Shown: piece after piece, positions 58,641-64,000 of the stretch
Numbering within the stretch: the stretch's first letter is position 1
Layout of the letters: each line of letters starts with the position of its first letter
DNA from: Streptomyces mayonensis
GTDB lineage: Bacteria; Actinomycetota; Actinomycetes; Streptomycetales; Streptomycetaceae
Reading direction: 5' to 3'
NCBI RefSeq assembly: GCF_018982965.1
Contig: NZ_JACBYP010000010.1
Span: 54,160-118,159, forward strand
Length of the DNA: 64,000 nucleotides
Program-made: the position numbers and the translations under genes
Notes under the pieces: generated by a model
Database searches by the model: none
The model's input: the letters and a program-made list of their open reading frames with translations, nothing else
What the model was told of the DNA's origin: nothing

Positions 58641-60143
58641 GTGACCCTGTTGAACGACCCGCGAACGCGGCGCAGACGCCTGGGAGTCGGGGCTGCCGCC
58701 GCCGGACTGCTCGCCGCGCTGCTCACCGCCGGCCCGGCCGTCGCCACCCCCGACCCCGGGGACGGCCCGGCCACGTCGAAGGAGGTGTCGAAGAGCGCGC
58801 GCGCCGAGGTCCGCGACGCCATCGAGAACGGCGAGATACCCGGTCAGGACGAGGTGGTCCACTCCGACAACATCGAGCACCTGACCAACATCCCCAAGGA
58901 CGTGCTGCCCGGCACCAATTCGGACCTGGCCTTCCAGGGCCGGTACGCCTTCGCCGGCAACTACGACGGCTTCCGCATCTTCGACATCAAGAACCCGAAG
59001 AAGCCGAAGACCGTCGCCCAGGTGCTGTGCCCCGGGTCGCAGAACGACATCTCGGTCTCCGGGAACCTGCTGTTCCTGTCGACCGACTCCTCGCGCAGCG
59101 ACAGCAGTTGCAACAGCACCACCCAGCCCGCTACGGAGAAGTCCTCCTGGGAGGGCATGAAGGTCTTCGACATCAGCGACAAGCGGAACCCGAAGTACGT
59201 CGCCGCCGTCGAGACCGCCTGCGGCTCGCACACCCACACGCTGGTGCCCGAGCGCAAGAACGTCTACATCTACGTCTCGTCGTACTCGCCGAACGCCGCC
59301 TACCCCGACTGCCAGCCCCCGCACGACGGGATCTCCGTCATCAAGGTGCCGCGCAAGGCACCCGAGCGGGCGGCCCTGGTGGGCTTCCCCGTGCTGTTCC
59401 CCGGTGAGGGCCCCGACGGCGGCGGCAACCCGGGCGCGCCCACCAACCCGGGCGTCTCCAAGACCACCGGCTGCCACGACATCACCGTCCTGCCCTCCGA
59501 GGACCTCGCGGCGGGCGCCTGCATGGGCGACGGCATCCTGTTCTCCATCAAGGACCCCGAGCGCCCGAAGGTCATCGACCGTGTCCAGGACAACGTGAAC
59601 TTCGCGTTCTGGCACTCGGCGACCTTCAACCAGAAGGCGAACAAGGTCGTGTTCACCGACGAGCTGGGCGGTGGCGGCGCCGCCACCTGCAACGCGGAGA
59701 TCGGCCCGAACCGCGGCGCCGACGGCATCTACGACATCGCCGGCCGGGGCGACCACCGCAAGCTGGTCTTCCGCAGCTACTTCAAGATCCCGCGCCACCA
59801 GGCCGACACCGAGAACTGCGTCGCCCACAACGGCTCGCTGATCCCGGTCAAGGGCAAGGACATCATGGTCCAGGCCTGGTACCAGGGCGGCGTCTCCGTC
59901 TGGGAGTTCACCGACTCCTCGCGGCCCAGGGAGATCGCCTACTTCGAGCGGGGTCCGCTGACCACCGACGAGATGACCACGGGCGGTTCCTGGTCGGCGT
60001 ACTACTACAACGGCTACATCTACTCGAACGACATCGCCAAGGGCTTCGACGTCCTCAAGCTCAGCGACCGGCGCACCGACCCGGCCCAGCGGGTCCGTCT
60101 GCAGGAGCTCAACACGCAGACACAGCCGGACTACTTCGACTGA
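58641..60143 (+). CDS. Secreted LVIVD-repeat beta-propeller protein
   Basis: The 500-residue protein has a strong signal peptide (RRRRLGVGAAAAGLLAALLTAGPAVA, probable cut after AVA near residue 35) and LVIVD-type repeats: YDGFRIFDIKNPKKPKTVAQV, WEGMKVFDISDKRNPKYVAAV, GILFSIKDPERPKVIDRV and VSVWEFTDSSRPREIAYF. Several Cys pairs and conserved His (CHDITV, FWHSATF, NCVAHNGSL) suggest disulfides and a metal site. GGAGGAAGC precedes GTG 58641. Its enzymatic role, if any, is unknown. Its end overlaps the convergent TetR gene by 13 bases. Confidence 0.9.
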   Translation: MTLLNDPRTRRRRLGVGAAAAGLLAALLTAGPAVATPDPGDGPATSKEVSKSARAEVRDAIENGEIPGQDEVVHSDNIEHLTNIPKDVLPGTNSDLAFQGRYAFAGNYDGFRIFDIKNPKKPKTVAQVLCPGSQNDISVSGNLLFLSTDSSRSDSSCNSTTQPATEKSSWEGMKVFDISDKRNPKYVAAVETACGSHTHTLVPERKNVYIYVSSYSPNAAYPDCQPPHDGISVIKVPRKAPERAALVGFPVLFPGEGPDGGGNPGAPTNPGVSKTTGCHDITVLPSEDLAAGACMGDGILFSIKDPERPKVIDRVQDNVNFAFWHSATFNQKANKVVFTDELGGGGAATCNAEIGPNRGADGIYDIAGRGDHRKLVFRSYFKIPRHQADTENCVAHNGSLIPVKGKDIMVQAWYQGGVSVWEFTDSSRPREIAYFERGPLTTDEMTTGGSWSAYYYNGYIYSNDIAKGFDVLKLSDRRTDPAQRVRLQELNTQTQPDYFD

Positions 60144-60841
60144 GCCGGTGGTTCCGCCGGACCGGCCGGGTCCGGCGGAACGGGCGCGCCCGTCGCGAAG
60201 AACCGCGACAGGTCCGTGTCGCACGCCGTCCCGCCGGGCGCCGCGGCGTCCGGCGGGACGCCCAGCCCGCGATCCAGCCGGTAGCGCCGGAACAGCTCGG
60301 CGCGCAGTTCCGGCAGCGGCATCGGCGCTCCGGGCATCAGGGCCGCGTAGACGGCACCCATCAGCTGCGCGCGCAGCATCGGGTAGTCACGGTCGGCATC
60401 CCGGGAGCCGTGCCGGACCACGGTGTCGCGCAGCAGCTCCGCCAGCCGCCGCTGCTCCGGGCAGTGCACGAAGCCCACCTCGGCCTGGAGCAGGCCCGCC
60501 ATGTGCTGGCGCATGAGCACCGGCCGGTCCCGGGCCAGCCCCAGGATCGCGTCGATGGCCCGGGCCATCCGTTCCGGCCCGTCGGCCGTGCGCGGCTCGC
60601 GCTCCAGCGCCTCTTCCAGGGTGCGGTGCATCAGCCGGTGCACCGCTGACTGCACCAACTGGCGCTTGCCGGGGAAGTAGTACGAGACCAGTCCGCGCGC
60701 CGAGCCCGCACGGTCGCTGATGTCGCCCAGGGTGGTCGCCTCGTAGCCGTGCTCGCCCACCAGCTCCACGGCCGCGTGCAGGAGCCGTTCCTTCGAACGC
60801 CGCCGCAATTCTTCATTGACCGAGGCGCTGCGCGGGGACAT
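60131..60841 (-). CDS. TetR family transcriptional regulator
   Basis: A 236-residue TetR protein: DNA-binding domain at residues 14-60 (SKERLLHAAVELVGEHGYEATTLGDISDRAGSARGLVSYYFPGKRQLVQ), then a larger ligand domain with MRQHMAGLLQAEVGFVHCPEQ and a Pro-rich C-terminus. ATG 60841 has GGAG ahead of it; the upstream ATG at 60874 would overlap a TGGCTG-G-CAGCCA palindrome. No divergent target is clear, as the HAD gene upstream is on the same strand, so autoregulation is likely. Confidence 0.9.
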   Translation of the reverse strand: MSPRSASVNEELRRRSKERLLHAAVELVGEHGYEATTLGDISDRAGSARGLVSYYFPGKRQLVQSAVHRLMHRTLEEALEREPRTADGPERMARAIDAILGLARDRPVLMRQHMAGLLQAEVGFVHCPEQRRLAELLRDTVVRHGSRDADRDYPMLRAQLMGAVYAALMPGAPMPLPELRAELFRRYRLDRGLGVPPDAAAPGGTACDTDLSRFFATGAPVPPDPAGPAEPPAQSK

Positions 60842-60860
60842 GCTGTACTCCTGCGTTGAC

Positions 60861-60873
60861 TGGCTGGCAGCCA
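60861..60873. promoter_or_regulatory. Palindrome TGGCTG-G-CAGCCA upstream of the TetR gene
   Basis: Six-base perfect arms around a single base lie 20 bases before the TetR start, directly next to a TATACT-like element on the + strand. It is a likely autoregulatory operator. Confidence 0.6.
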
Positions 60874-61002
60874 ACTATACTCGGCGCAGACGGACCGGCC
60901 TGAAGGGTCCGGTCCGGTCACCGTCTGCCTCGGGCGACGCGGGGGATCGTCCGAGGCGGGCGGATTGCCCAACCGGTTGCCTCGGGCTACGAGATTGAGC
61001 CG

Positions 61003-61036
61003 CTCCCAGTGCTGTTCCGCTCCCGGTGCTGTTCCG
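61003..61036. repeat. Two 17-bp tandem units after the HAD gene
   Basis: CTCCCAGTGCTGTTCCG and CTCCCGGTGCTGTTCCG are adjacent and differ by one base. They lie 13 bases beyond the HAD stop. Confidence 0.9.
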
Positions 61037-61048
61037 TTCCGGCCCCGG

Positions 61049-61738
61049 TCAGGGCACCAGGTCGAGCACGGGTCGCAGTCCCGCGGGACGCTCGGCGACC
61101 GGCAGATGGTCCACGAAGTGCACCGAGCAGCCGAGGGAGGCAGCCCCGCCGTCCGCGTGCCGGTCGTCGCCCACCATCAGCGTCCCGTCGGGGTCGGCGC
61201 CCAGCGCGGCGCAGGCCACGGAGAACAGCCGCGCGTCGGGTTTGCGGATGCCGTGCTCGTACGACAGGACGTACGTGTCCACGTACCGGTCGAGCCCGTG
61301 CGCGCGGAAGACCGGCCGCAGGTCCCAGCCGATGTTGCTGACCACGCCCACCGCCACGCCGTGCCCGCGCAGCGTGTCCAGTACCTCGGCGGCGTCGGGG
61401 TACGGGCTCCACGCGTCCGGCGTCATGTGCCGCTCGTACAGCGCGTCGTGCAGACGCGGCTCGGGCAGCGGCACCCGCCGGGAGAGTCCGGTGTACGCGG
61501 CCCGGTGCAGCTCGGCACTCTGGTCGCGGACCCGCCACACCTCGGCGAGTTCCGCGGGCACCCGCTGCGGCGGGGCCCCGCCCGGCAGCGCTCCCGCCGA
61601 CTGCAGGGCCCGAGCCGTCCGGGCGAACTCCGGGGCGGGCATGGCCAGCCCGGCGCCGTCGAGTGCCGCCCGCAGCCAGGCGTCGGTGGACTCGATCCGG
61701 AACAGCGTCCCGGAGAAGTCGAAGAGAACGGCCGCCAT
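61049..61738 (-). CDS. HAD-superfamily hydrolase with DFS in place of DxD
   Basis: The 229 residues show the HAD core: VLFDFSGTLF at residues 4-13, GVAVGVVSNIGWDLRPVF (motif II), GIRKPDARLFSVA (motif III lysine) and GTLMVGDDRHADGGAA (motif IV). The nucleophile Asp7 is present but the second acidic residue is Ser9, where phosphatases usually have Asp. Haloacid dehalogenases and phosphonatases also lack it. Substrate unknown. The ATG at 61738 opens the first motif. It may be co-transcribed with the PAP2 gene upstream, 74 bases away. Confidence 0.88.
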   Translation of the reverse strand: MAAVLFDFSGTLFRIESTDAWLRAALDGAGLAMPAPEFARTARALQSAGALPGGAPPQRVPAELAEVWRVRDQSAELHRAAYTGLSRRVPLPEPRLHDALYERHMTPDAWSPYPDAAEVLDTLRGHGVAVGVVSNIGWDLRPVFRAHGLDRYVDTYVLSYEHGIRKPDARLFSVACAALGADPDGTLMVGDDRHADGGAASLGCSVHFVDHLPVAERPAGLRPVLDLVP

Positions 61739-61812
61739 GGGTGTGATCCTAGGTGCGGAGGCCCGTGCGGAGGCAAGGGGGCAGGCGCGAGTGCCTTGTG
61801 TGGCGGGGGCGT

Positions 61813-62481
61813 TCACGGGTGCCGGCGCCGGTGCACCAGGACCGCCGGCACCACGAGCAGCGCGCCCAGGAGCCAGCCGCCGACGACGTCCGTGGCCCAG
61901 TGGACGCCGAGCCACACCCGTGTCACGCCGACGCCCGTCACGGAGACCACGGCGACGGCCAGGGCGGTCCGGCGCAGGCCGCGGGCGGCGCCGCAGTGGT
62001 GGACCAGCCAGACCAGCAGTCCGCACACGAACGTCGCGGTCATGGCGTGTCCGGAGGGGAAGGCCGCGTAGTGCGCCGAGTCCACGGGGTCGGGCCAGAC
62101 CGGGCGGGGCCGGTCGACCAGTGCCTTCAGGGCCTGCTGGAGGAGGCTGCCCACCAGGCAGGCCGCTCCCAGCCAGACCGCGGTCCACCGGTCACCGCGC
62201 CGCCACAGCCACCACACGACCACCGCGCACAGCAGTCGCATCGTCCACGTGTCCCAGACCCAGTCGGTGAGGATCCGCATCGCGTGTGTCACGCCGGGTT
62301 CGTCGACGGCCCAGCGGTGCGTGGCGGTGGCGATGCCGTCGTCGATGCGGATCAGCGGGCCCCACTCGGCGGCCACCAGCGCCGTCAGCAGCGCGGCGCA
62401 CACCGCCGGCGCCCAGACGAGGCGGAGGGCGGTGCGCGGCTGCGGCGGGGCGGGCCGGGAGCCGGCCGACGGCGTCTGCAT
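61813..62481 (-). CDS. PAP2-family membrane phosphatase
   Basis: A 222-residue integral membrane protein with five to six hydrophobic segments and the complete PAP2 signature: KALVDRPRP (Lys119 and following Arg-Pro), FPSGHAM with His145, and RVWLGVHWATDVVGG with Arg188 and His194. Such enzymes remove phosphate from phosphatidic acid, undecaprenyl diphosphate or similar lipids at the outer face. The first ~18 residues are Pro-rich. GGATCGC precedes ATG 62481. Confidence 0.92.
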   Translation of the reverse strand: MQTPSAGSRPAPPQPRTALRLVWAPAVCAALLTALVAAEWGPLIRIDDGIATATHRWAVDEPGVTHAMRILTDWVWDTWTMRLLCAVVVWWLWRRGDRWTAVWLGAACLVGSLLQQALKALVDRPRPVWPDPVDSAHYAAFPSGHAMTATFVCGLLVWLVHHCGAARGLRRTALAVAVVSVTGVGVTRVWLGVHWATDVVGGWLLGALLVVPAVLVHRRRHP

Positions 62482-62715
62482 GCTGCGATCCTCGCCGACC
62501 CGCGGGCTCAGGGGCCAGTCCGGCGTCCGCGTCCGGCACCGGACGCGAGCCACCGCGGGGACCCGCCCGCGCCGGCACCTGCGGCGGACCCCGGGGGCCG
62601 AGGGGCTCGCCCGGCGGGACGCGTCGCAGGCCGTCCGCGGCACCGAGTCACCCGGGCACGTCCAGGAGAGGGCGCTGCCTTCCCCGCGTCCGCTGCCTGA
62701 CTGCCGGATCCCCTT

Positions 62716-63651
62716 TCATCCCAGCGCCCGCAGTCCCGGGGCCAGCGCCACCAGTACCGGTACCGCCGGGACGAGGGCGCCCGCCGCCGTCAGCCGCAGC
62801 CGGCGGGCCGCGGGGAGCCGGTCCGGCTCGGTGAGCAACCGGTTGACCCGCTGGGGCACTTGACCGTGGGCCGTCGGGCACGGGCCGAACACGCCCCGGT
62901 CCTCGTTGAGTTCGACCAGGGCCAGCGCGGTGGTCAGCCGTCCGAAGCGCCGTGAGGCCACGTCGTCGGCGGCGAGTTCGACCAGGCGGTGCATCTCGTC
63001 GCGGAACGCGGCGAAGACCGGGACCTGCGGGAACCCGTCGGCCAGCGCGGCGGAGCAGTGCAGCAGCCAGTCGTGCCGCGCCTGGGCGTGCCCCTTCTCG
63101 TGGGCGAGGACCGCGTCCAGCTGGCGGCCCCCGAGGCGGCGCAGCGCGGCGGTGGTGACCACCAGCTGCGGGGGCGTTCCCGGCAGCCACCAGGCGTCCG
63201 GCCGTTCGCCCTCCAGGACGACGAGCCGGTCCGGGCCGGGATTCTCGCCGGGCAGCAGCGGAGCCCGGTGCAGGAGTTCTGCCCGGCGCAGCCGGCGCCT
63301 GGCCCGGGCCCGGACGATCTCCCTCGTCAGCATCACGCCGCTCCACAGCCCGCCGCAGGCCAGGGCGACGGCCGTTGTGCCCGCCCAGAGGCCGGACGTA
63401 CCGAGCGCGTAGGCCTCTACCACCCGGCCGGGTGCCGTGGCGAAGACGGGACCGCCCACCGCGTGCCACGCCGCCGCCGCGCTGAAGGTCATCGACAGCG
63501 CGCAGCACACGAGTACGGCCGCCACCACGCACTGCCAGACCCACAGCGCGACCACCGGTTCGCGGTCCGGCCAGTCCGCCCGGGCGAGCAGCCTCGGGGC
63601 GAGCACGGCCGTCAGGGCGCCGAGCAGCAGCAGTGCCGCGGGGAGAATCAT
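62716..63651 (-). CDS. M56-family membrane metalloprotease (BlaR1/HtpX-like)
   Basis: The 311-residue protein has hydrophobic segments at ~2-22, 33-55, 85-108 and at the C-terminus, and the zinc motif HEKGH at residues 184-188 with a downstream glutamate in ELAADDVAS. This is the peptidase M56 layout seen in Streptomyces next to a BlaI-type repressor. No BlaI gene is seen in the 349 bases upstream, which hold repeats and a gene fragment instead. Target unknown. Confidence 0.9.
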   Translation of the reverse strand: MILPAALLLLGALTAVLAPRLLARADWPDREPVVALWVWQCVVAAVLVCCALSMTFSAAAAWHAVGGPVFATAPGRVVEAYALGTSGLWAGTTAVALACGGLWSGVMLTREIVRARARRRLRRAELLHRAPLLPGENPGPDRLVVLEGERPDAWWLPGTPPQLVVTTAALRRLGGRQLDAVLAHEKGHAQARHDWLLHCSAALADGFPQVPVFAAFRDEMHRLVELAADDVASRRFGRLTTALALVELNEDRGVFGPCPTAHGQVPQRVNRLLTEPDRLPAARRLRLTAAGALVPAVPVLVALAPGLRALG

Positions 63652-63775
63652 GGGAGCAGCCTATGAGCGCCGCGCCACCGGCGGTGCGGCCTGCCGCGCA
63701 AAGTGACGCAGGCAACGATTGCGCACGGCTCACACCGGGCAACCCGCAGACTCCGCCCCCGCGCGGCGCACCCCG

Positions 63776-63933
63776 GGGCCACCGCACACGTCCCGCCCCA
63801 TTCCGGGCGGCGCCCCCCCGGACCACTGCGCACGTCACCCGATTCCGGGCGGCGCCTCCCGGGCCACTGCGCACGTCGCCCCCATTCCGCGCGGCGGATC
63901 CCGGGCCACCGCGCACGTCGCCCCGCACCGTGC
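63776..63933. repeat. Four ~42-bp tandem repeats
   Basis: Units begin at 63776, 63819, 63861 and 63903 (the last incomplete) and share GGGCCACTGCGCACGTC, CCCCATTCCGGGC and GGCGCCTCCC. Periods are 43, 42 and 42. On the minus strand, in the frame of the dehydrogenase fragment, the units read as a repeated ~14-residue Gly/Arg/Ala sequence until the 43-base unit breaks the frame. Confidence 0.9.
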
Positions 63934-64000
63934 CGCCCTCGACGACGAGGTGGTCGACGCGGTGGCGGTGGTGGACGGTGAGCAGCCCGTCGCGCACGGC
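63900..64000 (-). pseudogene. Fragment of an FAD-binding dehydrogenase (KsdD-like), probably truncated
   Basis: Read on the minus strand from the window edge, the frame gives RDGLLTVHHRHRVDHLVVEGG followed by TVRGDVRG. This resembles the internal segment G-L-V-x-L-R-F-R-H-R-V-x-x-L of actinobacterial FAD-binding dehydrogenases (fumarate reductase/KsdD group). In those proteins a further 300 or so residues follow. Here the similarity ends where the 42-bp repeats begin, and the M56 gene lies beyond, so the gene seems to have lost its 3' part. The 5' part lies outside the window. Confidence 0.45.

Noticed and set aside
63703..63981. A small + strand gene over the 42-bp repeats
   Set aside because: The reading frame is made almost wholly of the repeats, with no ribosome-binding site or family similarity.
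1..64000. tRNA, rRNA, CRISPR arrays, insertion sequences or prophage genes
   Set aside because: No tRNA-like cloverleaf with a conserved T-loop, no spaced direct-repeat array of CRISPR type and no transposase or integrase motif was recognised by eye; a covariance-model scan would be needed to exclude tRNAs fully.

Overview
The window is very GC-rich, with long shadow reading frames on both strands, many GTG starts, ATGA/GTGA stop-start couplings and families typical of actinomycetes (DUF5997, DUF4142, DUF1360, LVIVD secreted protein, Tat-like lipoproteins, a Nur-type nickel box, a B12 riboswitch before metE). It is most likely a Streptomyces chromosome. I saw no rRNA, tRNA, CRISPR array or transposase.

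Region 1 (1-9780, + strand) is a compact operon. It starts inside an ArgC/LysY-type reductase and continues with a LysZ-like kinase, a class I glutamine-amidotransferase fold protein, an amino acid dehydrogenase, an AMP-forming ligase, a class I/II aminotransferase, a fumarylacetoacetate-hydrolase-fold protein and two luciferase-like flavin monooxygenases. The kinase/reductase pair suggests chemistry on an amino-group carrier protein (LysW/AmCP). The carrier and the LysX-like ligase are not in the window and would lie to the left. This is the best candidate for an undescribed system: a small specialised-metabolite pathway without NRPS or PKS genes in view.

Region 2 (9.9-31.6 kb) holds self-contained modules. 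They are an SDR with a divergent TetR and twin operators; a SUFU-domain protein and a YdeI-like protein; a TctCBA tripartite tricarboxylate transporter with a divergent CitA/CitB-type two-component system whose regulator has a 205-residue repeat-rich N-terminal extension; a TetR-controlled molybdenum hydroxylase operon (PaoABC type plus XdhC); and envelope/carbohydrate genes (polysaccharide deacetylase, GH15, EamA-like permease, SDR, MGDG-synthase-like glycosyltransferase).

Region 3 (31.8-44.9 kb) is mostly conserved small or house-keeping genes: DUF2267, DUF1360, DUF5997 with a LysR-effector-domain protein, DUF4142, HAD, Lrp, FUSC, a beta-propeller lactonase, a CbiX-like protein lacking the usual histidine, a BadF/BadG kinase, uracil-DNA glycosylase and metE.

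Region 4 (45-51.3 kb) combines two metal-linked controls. A cobalamin riboswitch precedes metE, and a nik nickel-transport operon (binding lipoprotein, two permeases, fused double ATPase, methyltransferase) lies under a Nur-box-like operator.

Region 5 (51.4-64 kb) has a Ser/Thr kinase fused to a SecD-like extracytoplasmic domain, a BNR propeller, an AidB-like acyl-CoA dehydrogenase sharing a 50-bp palindrome with a divergent PaaX-like regulator, a divergent DUF305 lipoprotein/LVIVD pair, TetR, HAD, PAP2 and M56 genes. At the right edge a fragment of an FAD-binding dehydrogenase runs into 42-bp tandem repeats. Short tandem repeats at gene ends and between genes recur across the window.
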